A stretch of 7,898 bases of DNA. Origin: JAGDYD01 sp046536675 (GTDB lineage: Archaea > Micrarchaeota > Micrarchaeia > Micrarchaeales > CABMGC01). Every line of letters begins with the position of its first letter. The first letter of the stretch is position 1. A program made the translations under genes and the position numbers. The notes under the pieces were generated by a model, which saw nothing but the letters and a program-made list of their open reading frames with translations, was not told where the DNA came from and searched no databases. Location of the stretch: the NCBI GenBank assembly GCA_046536675.1, contig JAWDMK010000030.1, positions 1 to 7,898 on the forward strand, written 5' to 3'. Shown one piece after another: positions 1 to 6,159 of this stretch.

Positions 1-398
1 TTCGTTGGCAATGTTACATTGCATATAATTGCACCACCTGGCAATACATAACTAGGCAGGCATTTTCCGTTTACAATGCCTATGTTACTAATGTTTATGC
101 TTATTTGCGGATTCAGGATCGGATAATGCTGCGTATTTGTAAGAAACAATGCAACTTTAGAAGAAATAGAGTTTGAACCAAGGATCATATCTTGGCAATA
201 AGCACCATATGCAAAGGAACATGTATTTGGAGCAATTGCAGATGGCGCAAAAACAAAAAGATAAAGAATCAATATAGAAACAGTAGCAAGGAGTATGGCC
301 CAGCCATAGGTTATTAGATATTCTGTTGAGGTCTGGCTTTTTCTATAATTAGGCCTAGCCACGGTATACCGTTTGGTATACCTGCTCTTATTAGCCAT
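1..398 (-). CDS. Pilin-like secreted/membrane-anchored protein with class III signal peptide (partial, C-terminus beyond left edge)
   Basis: I found this frame by translating the minus strand: it opens with ATG at 398 (an in-frame TAG lies directly upstream) and stays open to the window edge, giving 132 codons. A basic N-terminus (residues 1-20, rich in Arg/Lys/Tyr) is followed by SQTSTEYLITYGWAI and a hydrophobic helix to about residue 50. The Q-T-S-T-E pattern matches the archaeal class III signal peptide (QXSXE; DUF361-type pilins), in which a prepilin peptidase cuts just before Gln and the helix then packs into a filament or anchors the protein. The residue before Gln is Ser, where Gly or Ala is usual. 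The visible external part has four cysteines (60, 67, 113, 126) that could form disulfides, and is rich in Asn/Ser/Ile as in beta-rich pilin heads. A 100-base gap separates it from the gene upstream, so it probably has its own promoter. Its exact function, adhesion or surface structure, is inference. Confidence 0.8.
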   Translation of the reverse strand, partial: MANKSRYTKRYTVARPNYRKSQTSTEYLITYGWAILLATVSILILYLFVFAPSAIAPNTCSFAYGAYCQDMILGSNSISSKVALFLTNTQHYPILNPQISINISNIGIVNGKCLPSYVLPGGAIICNVTLPT

Positions 399-422
399 CT
401 AATCTAACCTATACTAGCCAAG

Positions 423-429
423 ATAAATA
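423..429 (-). promoter_or_regulatory. Candidate TATA box for the pilin-like gene
   Basis: On the minus strand this reads TATTTAT, centred about 28 bases before the ATG at 398, as expected for a leaderless or nearly leaderless archaeal transcript. A second candidate, CTTTAAATA at 442-450, would give a leader of about 22 bases with only a weak AGGT match before the ATG. The sequence alone does not separate the two. In AT-rich DNA either could be chance. Confidence 0.35.
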
Positions 430-457
430 CTGTTAAAAAGATATTTAAAGATATTGA

Positions 458-469
458 CAGAAAAACAAG
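458..469 (-). terminator. Possible oligo-T terminator after the methyltransferase-like gene
   Basis: About 30 bases beyond the methyltransferase-like stop codon the minus strand reads CTTGTTTTTCTG. A second T5 run follows at 435-439. Archaeal RNA polymerase commonly terminates at oligo-T tracts without a hairpin, and none is obvious here. The call is weak because short T runs are common in such AT-rich sequence. Confidence 0.25.
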
Positions 470-498
470 GCGTTACATTAATTTCTCACTTTTGCCCC

Positions 499-1203
499 TT
501 ATTTTATCATCTCTGAGTAAGCATCAATAAGGAACTGGTTTTCAAAGCTTTGCTGCATCTTCGATTTTATAATCGCAAAGATCTCTGCTCCAGTCAATGT
601 TTTCGATGCAAGCAATATGGAATTCCTCGAACCAATCCCCTTCTTCAATATATATAGATCAAAATATTTTCTCAGCCTTTGCTTATATCCAATATATTCG
701 AAAAATAGGCTTAGCTTATTAGCATAGTTTATAGCCAATATACCTTTATCACTTAAGGCTGTATATGCATTACTTATAAAGTCCTCTTGCAGAAATTGCT
801 TTGGAATTCTATCATTAATATACGCATCTAATATTATTATTTCATAAGCATTCTTCTTCCTCTTTACAACCTCTGCTCCATCCTCTAGGTAAAGGGTAAA
901 CCTGCTTATATCTATGCCTGTAAACTCCTTCGCCCTTTCTACCATTACCCTGTTTATTTCTGAGATTTCTAGCGCTATATTGCCGTTATACAATGTGGTG
1001 AGCTGATAAGCAATAGTGCCTCCACCAAGTCCTATAAGAAGTATCCTCGGCTTCTCGAAGAGAAGTGGAAGGGGTATGAAGAAATCCCAATACATATGTG
1101 TATATATCGAGTTGCTGTCTGAAAGCGAATAGGTTATTCCATTATACTTTAGCACTTTCTTACTTCCGTGGTCTTCCACCTTTATCTCAGCGCCGCCATT
1201 CAT
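499..1203 (-). CDS. Spermidine-synthase-like protein (Rossmann methyltransferase fold), function uncertain
   Basis: This 234-residue protein has the architecture of the polyamine aminopropyltransferase (PABS) superfamily. A short N-terminal beta region (about 1-45) is followed by a Rossmann core with glycine loop LLIGLGGGT (55-63). The acidic residue that should hold the nucleoside ribose is E79, and an E-D-G-A segment lies at 107-110. D126-A127-Y128 opens the substrate loop, followed by I-P and the Q-E-D-F segment (133-142). True spermidine synthases normally carry a D-x-x-D-P-x-G-P type motif here; this protein has DAYINDRIP. It therefore resembles the divergent spermine/spermidine-synthase-like proteins of unproven substrate, and I would not assign polyamine synthesis. 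It could use S-adenosylmethionine or its decarboxylated form. It lies 66 bases downstream of PPDK on the same strand and may be read through from it, but a TATA-like palindrome before its ATG suggests its own promoter. The start at 1203 keeps the whole N-terminal region. Confidence 0.8.
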   Translation of the reverse strand: MNGGAEIKVEDHGSKKVLKYNGITYSLSDSNSIYTHMYWDFFIPLPLLFEKPRILLIGLGGGTIAYQLTTLYNGNIALEISEINRVMVERAKEFTGIDISRFTLYLEDGAEVVKRKKNAYEIIILDAYINDRIPKQFLQEDFISNAYTALSDKGILAINYANKLSLFFEYIGYKQRLRKYFDLYILKKGIGSRNSILLASKTLTGAEIFAIIKSKMQQSFENQFLIDAYSEMIK

Positions 1204-1224
1204 TTCTCTCTATCAAAACTAAAT

Positions 1225-1239
1225 GTTAAATGATTTAAC
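1225..1239 (-). promoter_or_regulatory. 15-base perfect palindrome, candidate TATA box or operator for the methyltransferase-like gene
   Basis: The plus strand reads GTTAAAT-G-ATTTAAC: two 7-base arms around one central base. Its centre lies 29 bases before the ATG at 1203, where a TATA box for a leaderless archaeal transcript would be. It may be the promoter core, an operator overlapping it, or chance symmetry in AT-rich DNA. No A-run that would act as an oligo-T terminator for PPDK on the minus strand is seen in this 66-base gap. Confidence 0.3.
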
Positions 1240-1269
1240 CTTTTCTATTTGCTTAGTTGGTTTTGCTTG

Positions 1270-3906
1270 CTATACTGTGCTCTTTCTCTCACCACTTATC
1301 GCTGCCCTTGCTGCTGCGAGCCTTGCAACGGGTATTCTTGTTGGAGACATACTTACATAATCTATTTTTGCTGAATTGAAGAATTCTATTGAGCTTGGAT
1401 CACCGCCATGCTCACCGCATATGCCAACCTCTAGCATTTTGTTTGCTTGCTTGCCTTCATCTGCGCAGAGTTTTATGAGTCTACCCACGCCACTTGTATC
1501 TAGCTGTGCAAATGGATCGCTAGGTATTATTTTGTTTTCAAGATAGAAAGGCATAAACTTTGCTTCAACGTCATCTCTGCTGAATGCAAATGTGGCTTGA
1601 GTTAAATCATTTGTGCCGAATGAGAAGAAGTCTGCATATTTTGCCAATTCACTCCCTGTAAGTGCTGCCCTCGGCGTTTCTATCATTGTGCCAAACTTAA
1701 ACTTTATCCTTTTGCGCATTCTTTTAAATACAGATTCTGCTGTATTCATTACAATTTCCTTAGCTTTTTCAAGTTCATTGGCTATAGCAACCTGCGATAT
1801 CATGATCTCTGGCTTTACTTTTATGCCTTCATTTGCAAGCTCGATCGCCGCTTCAAGTATTGCTTCTACCTGCATGCTGTAGATATCTGTATATATTATG
1901 CCAAGCCTAACACCACGCTGACCCATCATGGGATTGTCTTCCCTTAGCTCCATGACTTTGCTTATTATCTTTTCTTTTTCCTTAGCCTCTTCTTCCTTAT
2001 TTTCGCACCTCAGCTCATCAACCTCATGTATAAGCTCTTCGAGCCTTGGAAGGAACTCGTGGAGAGGCATGTCTATAAGCCTTATTGTTATTGGCTTGCC
2101 TTTAGCTAATTTAAACATCTCTTTGAAGTCGTTTTTCTGCAAAGGTTTTATCATCTCTAGATACTTGCGCCTTTCTTCATTTGAGCTAGCAAGAACCATC
2201 TTTCTAACAAGTTCAAGCCTATCCTTTGAGTTGAACATACGCTCAGTCCTAGCAAGGCCTATGCCTTCTGCACCGTTCTCTATCGCTTTCTTAACCATCT
2301 CTGGCGTATCAGCATTTGCCCTTATGCCAAGCCTCCTGCACTTGTCAGCCCATTTCATTATCTTTGCTATATCCCCGCCAAGCTTGGGCTCTATTAGTGG
2401 TATGCTTCCTTTGTAGACTTTACCTTCACTTCCATCAATTGTTATTATATCGCCTTCATTTATTACAACATTGTTTGAAGAGAAGCTGTTGCCATATATA
2501 TTTATGCCGCTCCCGACAACACAAGGCTTTCCCATGCCCCTTGTTACAACAGCGGCATGGCTTGTCATACCCCCTTTGCTTGTTAGTATACCATCGCTTA
2601 CAGCTATGCCTCTTATATCATCTGGAGTTGTTTCATTTCTTACAAGTATAACATTTTCACCTCTCCTCTTTGCTTCTATAGCTTTGTCGATATCAAAGAT
2701 AACCTTGCCAAATGCTGCGCCGGGTGAGGCTGGTAAGCCCATAGCAATAGCTTCGCCAGCAAGCTTCTTGTCTACCTGCTTATGGAGAAGCTTTTCCAAT
2801 TGCTCAGGCTCTATTCTAAGCAATGCTTCCTTTTCATTTATGAGACCTTCATTAACCATATCTATTGCTATGCGAAGCGCTGCCTGTGCAGACCTCTTGC
2901 CGTTTCTTGTTTGCAGCATATAGAACTTGCCGTCCTCTATTGTAAACTCAATATCCTGCATATCCTTGAAGTATTTCTCAAGCTTATTGCATGTTCTTAC
3001 TAGCTCGTTGTATACGCTTGGCATCTTTACCTTAAGCTCTTCTATGGGCATGGGTGTTCTCTTGCCAGAGACTACATCTTCGCCCTGGGCATTCATCAAC
3101 ACCTCTGCAAATATCTTCTTTTCACCTGTTGATGGGTCTCTTGTAAACGCTACCCCTGTTCCAGATTTTTCATTCAAATTGCCATAAACCATTGCAACTA
3201 TATTTACAGCTGTGCCCATTGTATCTGGAATGTTGTATATCCTTCTATACTCAACAGCTCTTTTATTCCACCATGAATCAAATATAGCCCCAACAGCCAT
3301 GAACAATTGCTTATAAGGGTCTTGCTCTACTTCTTTCCCAGTCTTCTCCTTTATTATAGTCTTGAATTTCTCAACAATTCTTTTTAATGCGCTCGCACTC
3401 AAACCGCTCTCATCAACATTCTCTCTCTTCTTCTCATCTTCTACAATGTTATCGAATAGTGATTTATCCACCTTTAGCACTATTGAACCGAAGAGTTGGA
3501 GGAACCTTCTATAGGTATCATAAGCAAACTTCTCTCCATGCTTTTTTGCAATCGAGCTTACTATCCTGTCGTTTATTCCAAGGTTTAATACTGTATCGAG
3601 CATGCCAGGCATAGAGAGAGGTGCACCAGACCTTACAGAAACAAGAAGTGTGTTCTCTTCGCTTCCAAACCTCTTGCCTGTTTCTCTTTCTATTTCCTTC
3701 ATCTTTATGAGAATCTTTTCTTTAATGCTCTTCCACAGCTTTTTCTCTTTGAAATATTTATTGCACATTCTTGTTGTTATTATAATTCCCGGAGGCACAG
3801 GCAAGCCTATTCTTGTCATCTCTACAAGACCATATCCCTTTCCGCCAAGCTCATTCTTAGTCAAATGAAGCTTTGCAGCCTCAGAAAAAGTATAGACTTC
3901 ATCCAT
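1270..3906 (-). CDS. ppdK: Pyruvate, phosphate dikinase (PPDK)
   Basis: PPDK interconverts PEP + AMP + PPi and pyruvate + ATP + Pi through a swivelling phosphohistidine domain. All three domains are present (numbering from the chosen start). The ATP-grasp part has GGKGYGL near 21-27, MPGMLDTVLNLG near 99-110 and NAQGEDVVSGKRTP near 272-285. The phosphohistidine domain has GGMTSHAAVVTRGMGKP near 445-461 with catalytic His450. The C-terminal PEP/pyruvate barrel has ARTERMF, GTNDLTQ near 764-770 and GICGEHGGDP with catalytic Cys830. The Cys motif and TFAFSRDD segment favour PPDK over PEP synthase. An ATG at 3945 would add 13 residues, but that stretch contains the TATA-like sequence at 3927-3942 and does not resemble the family N-terminus. 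I chose ATG 3906, where MDEVYTFSEA begins the normal domain (878 residues, typical length). The gene is divergent from the AMP-pathway operon and would act on PEP formed downstream of it. Confidence 0.96.
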   Translation of the reverse strand: MDEVYTFSEAAKLHLTKNELGGKGYGLVEMTRIGLPVPPGIIITTRMCNKYFKEKKLWKSIKEKILIKMKEIERETGKRFGSEENTLLVSVRSGAPLSMPGMLDTVLNLGINDRIVSSIAKKHGEKFAYDTYRRFLQLFGSIVLKVDKSLFDNIVEDEKKRENVDESGLSASALKRIVEKFKTIIKEKTGKEVEQDPYKQLFMAVGAIFDSWWNKRAVEYRRIYNIPDTMGTAVNIVAMVYGNLNEKSGTGVAFTRDPSTGEKKIFAEVLMNAQGEDVVSGKRTPMPIEELKVKMPSVYNELVRTCNKLEKYFKDMQDIEFTIEDGKFYMLQTRNGKRSAQAALRIAIDMVNEGLINEKEALLRIEPEQLEKLLHKQVDKKLAGEAIAMGLPASPGAAFGKVIFDIDKAIEAKRRGENVILVRNETTPDDIRGIAVSDGILTSKGGMTSHAAVVTRGMGKPCVVGSGINIYGNSFSSNNVVINEGDIITIDGSEGKVYKGSIPLIEPKLGGDIAKIMKWADKCRRLGIRANADTPEMVKKAIENGAEGIGLARTERMFNSKDRLELVRKMVLASSNEERRKYLEMIKPLQKNDFKEMFKLAKGKPITIRLIDMPLHEFLPRLEELIHEVDELRCENKEEEAKEKEKIISKVMELREDNPMMGQRGVRLGIIYTDIYSMQVEAILEAAIELANEGIKVKPEIMISQVAIANELEKAKEIVMNTAESVFKRMRKRIKFKFGTMIETPRAALTGSELAKYADFFSFGTNDLTQATFAFSRDDVEAKFMPFYLENKIIPSDPFAQLDTSGVGRLIKLCADEGKQANKMLEVGICGEHGGDPSSIEFFNSAKIDYVSMSPTRIPVARLAAARAAISGERKSTV

Positions 3907-3926
3907 AAAACCACAATAAGAATTGC

Positions 3927-3942
3927 TTATAAAATTATAAAT
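3927..3942 (-). promoter_or_regulatory. TATA-box region for PPDK
   Basis: On the minus strand this reads ATTTATAATTTTATAA, two adjacent TATA-like elements centred about 25 and 32 bases before the ATG at 3906. This fits a leaderless or nearly leaderless transcript starting at that ATG. It is the main reason for rejecting the longer reading frame from 3945, whose first codons coincide with these elements. Confidence 0.5.
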
Positions 3943-3990
3943 CACTTTACTTTAAAAATAAGAAACAACAAAAAAACAAAAACGATACAA

Positions 3991-3998
3991 ATATAAAA
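3991..3998 (+). promoter_or_regulatory. TATA box for the AMP-pathway operon
   Basis: ATATAAAA lies in an A-rich stretch, centred about 31 bases before the ATG at 4026. With the usual archaeal spacing of roughly 26 bases, transcription would start near 4020, leaving only a few leader bases. No Shine-Dalgarno match precedes the ATG (GCGGTTGC), which agrees with leaderless initiation. It lies back to back with the PPDK promoter in the 119-base gap, so one regulator could act on both. Confidence 0.5.
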
Positions 3999-4025
3999 TT
4001 CAAATTTCTATAAGTTAGCGGTTGC

Positions 4026-4856
4026 ATGGGAGAGAGAAAGCTGCTCAAGATTGTAAATGATATTAAAAGCTTAAAGATTCAGGGAGCAGAACATATTGCA
4101 AGGGCAGCTATCGATGCATGGGAGAGCGCAAAGGATAAGAAGAATGCAAGCAAGCTGCTTTTAAGAACAAGGCCGACAGAACCCATGCTAAGGAATATAA
4201 TAAAATACTTGAACATATTCAACAAGCCAGAAAGTGCAAGATTTTATATAGACAATGGGCTTGAGCTGATTTCAAAATATGGATCAAGGCTTATCAAAAA
4301 CAATTCTATAATATATACACACTGCCATTCTTCAACTGTTGAGGCAATATTAGAAAGGGCAAAGAAAGAGGGAAAGAGATTTGAGGTGCATATAACAGAG
4401 ACGAGGCCCAACTATCAAGGTAGGATCACAGCAACAAATCTTGCAAGAAGCGGAATAAGGGTAAAGTATTTTGTAGATTCCGCTGCACTAGCTGCTATGA
4501 AGAATGCAGACCTTATGCTCATAGGCGCAGACCTTATAACACCTTTTGGAGAGATTGCAAACAAGATAGGAAGCGGCTTATTCACAAAGGTGGCAAATAT
4601 GCTGGATATTCCTGTTTATGTGGCTGCGCATGCATTAAAGTTTGATGCAAAAGCAACATATGGTATGATAAGCAGCATAGAGAGCAGGAGTGCAAAAGAG
4701 GTTTGGGCGCACCACCCTAAAAACATAAGAATTGTGAATCCAGTCTTTGAATTTATAAATAAAGAGGATATAACGAGTATTATAAGTGAGTTTGGACTTG
4801 TAAGCCCTGAGATACTTATTCAGAGTATAAAAGAAAGATATGCATGGCTTTGGTGA
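4026..4856 (+). CDS. e2b2: Ribose-1,5-bisphosphate isomerase (R15P isomerase, eIF2B-related family)
   Basis: This enzyme converts ribose-1,5-bisphosphate to ribulose-1,5-bisphosphate, the RuBisCO substrate, in the archaeal AMP pathway. The 276-residue protein shows the family hallmarks in order: IQGAEHIARAA (18-28), a TRPTEP segment (48-53), THCHSS (98-103), TETRPNYQGRITATNLA (124-140) and GADLITPFGEIANKIG (167-182). C100 and D169 correspond to the catalytic Cys and Asp; their 69-residue separation equals that of Cys133/Asp202 as I recall them for the Thermococcus kodakarensis enzyme. Thermococcal enzymes are about 320 residues, so this one is short, mainly in the N-terminal helical part before the Cys. 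It is not a wrong start, because an in-frame TAA lies just upstream at 4011. The related fold also includes methylthioribose-1-phosphate isomerase and eIF2B subunits, but adjacency to RuBisCO and AMP phosphorylase makes the assignment firm. It is the first gene of the operon, four bases before RuBisCO. Confidence 0.93.
   Translation: MGERKLLKIVNDIKSLKIQGAEHIARAAIDAWESAKDKKNASKLLLRTRPTEPMLRNIIKYLNIFNKPESARFYIDNGLELISKYGSRLIKNNSIIYTHCHSSTVEAILERAKKEGKRFEVHITETRPNYQGRITATNLARSGIRVKYFVDSAALAAMKNADLMLIGADLITPFGEIANKIGSGLFTKVANMLDIPVYVAAHALKFDAKATYGMISSIESRSAKEVWAHHPKNIRIVNPVFEFINKEDITSIISEFGLVSPEILIQSIKERYAWLW
4852..4856 (+). promoter_or_regulatory. Ribosome binding site for RuBisCO, overlapping the isomerase stop
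   Basis: GGTGA matches the archaeal anti-Shine-Dalgarno complement (GGAGGTGATC), five bases from GGTG to the ATG at 4861. Its last three bases are the TGA stop of the isomerase, which suggests translational coupling of the two genes. It gives a spacing reference for the AMP phosphorylase start. Confidence 0.7.
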
Positions 4857-4860
4857 ATAA

Positions 4861-6159
4861 ATGAATGACCCATACAAAGATTTTGTGGATTTGAGATATA
4901 AGCCAGATGAGAGCGACATAATATGCCTGTTTAGAGTAGAGCCGGCTAAAGGGATAAGCATGAAGGAAGCACTTGGCAGGGTTGCAAGTGAGAGCAGCAA
5001 TGGCACCTGGTCTGAGCTTACAACACTTAAAGAGCATATAAGGAAGATAAGGGCAAGGGCTTATTGGATAAAGGGAAATTATGCTAAGATTGCTTACCCT
5101 ATAGAGCTCTTTGAATATGGCAGCATACCACAGCTTATGAGCTCTGTTGCTGGCAATATATTTGGCATGAAGGCACTCAAGAACCTTAGGCTAGAAGATA
5201 TTGAACTTCCAAAAGAATATATCAAACATTTTAAGGGCCCACAATTTGGCATAGAAGGTGTTTTTGGCAAAATTTTTAAGATGAAGAAAAGGAGGCCTCT
5301 ACTTGCTCATGTTCCAAAGCCCAAAGTTGGCATGTACACAGAGGAACACGCAAATGTTGCAAAAGAAGCATGGCTTGGCGGTGTTGACCTTTTGAAAGAC
5401 GATGAAAACCTTACAAGCCAGAGCTTCAATAAGTTTGAGGATAGAATGAAGCTTATGTTTAAATATAGGGATTATGCTGAGAAGGAAACGGGAGAGAAGA
5501 AGAGCTATTTAGCAAACGTAACCGCTGAGACAAATGAGATGATAAGAAGAGCTAAGCTTGTCAAGGATCTGGGCGGTGAATATATAATGATTGACATATT
5601 AACAGCAGGCTGGTCTGCATTGCAAACAATGAGAGAGGTTGGCGAAGATCTTGGCTTGGCCATACATGCACATAGAGCATTCCACGCTGCATTTACGAGA
5701 AATCCAAAGCATGGAATGAGCATGCTCGTTGTCGCTAAGCTTGCAAGGCTTATAGGTGTGGACCAGATACATATAGGTACTGTTGTAGGCAAGCTTAAGG
5801 CATCTAGAAGAGAGGTTGTGGACCTTGATGAAGAGATGACGCTTGAGCATATTGATGAACATGTTGGTACATTAAATGAAGAGTGGTATAGCATAAAGCC
5901 TGTTGTGCCTGTATCGAGTGGTGGTCTACATCCAGGACTTGTGCCTTATGTTATGAATATGCTTGGAGAAGAGATAGTTATACAAGCTGGTGGGGGTATT
6001 GATGGCCATCCTAAGGGCGTAAGAAGAGGAGCCGAAGCGATGAGGCAGGCGATTGAGGCAACGCTTGAAGGTATTAGCTTAACAGAATATGCTCAAGATA
6101 AGGAACACAGCGCCTTGAAGGAGGCGCTTGACTACTGGGGCTTCGAAAAGCCAGTATAA
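4861..6159 (+). CDS. rbcL: Ribulose-1,5-bisphosphate carboxylase, form III (large-subunit-only RuBisCO)
   Basis: It carboxylates ribulose-1,5-bisphosphate to two 3-phosphoglycerate. The 432-residue length and the archaeal pattern (IKGNYAKIAYPIELFEYG near 70-87; GGEYIMIDILTAGWSALQ near 238-255) indicate form III. The catalytic set is intact, with spinach equivalents in brackets: E44 (60), T49 (65), W50 (66), N99 (123), K153 (175), K155 (177), carbamylated K179 (201) in LLKDDENLTS, D181 (203), E182 (204), H271 (294), H304 (327), loop-6 K311 (334) and S353 (379) in SSGGLHPG; GGGIDGHPKG (377-386) binds phosphate. It should therefore be active and is not a RuBisCO-like protein. No small-subunit or phosphoribulokinase gene is seen, which fits supply of substrate from AMP and not a Calvin cycle. 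An unusual Ala-His (149-150) replaces the more common Gly-Thr just before the KPK motif. Sub-form (III-a, III-b or a DPANN type) needs a tree; III-b-like is my guess. Confidence 0.97.
   Translation: MNDPYKDFVDLRYKPDESDIICLFRVEPAKGISMKEALGRVASESSNGTWSELTTLKEHIRKIRARAYWIKGNYAKIAYPIELFEYGSIPQLMSSVAGNIFGMKALKNLRLEDIELPKEYIKHFKGPQFGIEGVFGKIFKMKKRRPLLAHVPKPKVGMYTEEHANVAKEAWLGGVDLLKDDENLTSQSFNKFEDRMKLMFKYRDYAEKETGEKKSYLANVTAETNEMIRRAKLVKDLGGEYIMIDILTAGWSALQTMREVGEDLGLAIHAHRAFHAAFTRNPKHGMSMLVVAKLARLIGVDQIHIGTVVGKLKASRREVVDLDEEMTLEHIDEHVGTLNEEWYSIKPVVPVSSGGLHPGLVPYVMNMLGEEIVIQAGGGIDGHPKGVRRGAEAMRQAIEATLEGISLTEYAQDKEHSALKEALDYWGFEKPV

Noticed and set aside
399..498. Possible tRNA or small RNA in the gap between the pilin-like and methyltransferase-like genes
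   Set aside because: There is no cloverleaf potential or GC-rich core. The stretch is AT-rich with T-runs and promoter-like elements on the minus strand.
1613..3868. Several plus-strand open frames of 73-162 codons opposite the dikinase gene
   Set aside because: They overlap one another, are Ser/Leu-rich low-complexity translations typical of the complement of a coding strand, and lie fully inside a gene with unmistakable family motifs.
1270..3906. PEP synthase as the identity of the dikinase
   Set aside because: The GICGEHGGDP cysteine motif, MPGMLDTVLNLG, NAQGEDVVSGKRTP and TFAFSRDD segments, and a length near 880, are those of PPDK.
3907..3945. 13-residue N-terminal extension of PPDK from ATG 3945
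   Set aside because: It contains the TATA-like elements at the right distance for ATG 3906 and does not match the family N-terminus.
4026..4856. Methylthioribose-1-phosphate isomerase or an eIF2B subunit
   Set aside because: The same fold and catalytic Cys/Asp are shared, but the TETRPNYQGRITA and GADLITPFGEIANKIG segments and the RuBisCO/AMP phosphorylase context fit R15P isomerase best.
4635..5894. Minus-strand open frames opposite the isomerase and RuBisCO genes
   Set aside because: Shadows of well-supported plus-strand genes. They show no recognisable motif.
4861..6159. RuBisCO-like protein (form IV) or a Calvin-cycle RuBisCO
   Set aside because: All catalytic residues including the carbamylated lysine are present, and no phosphoribulokinase or small subunit is nearby.
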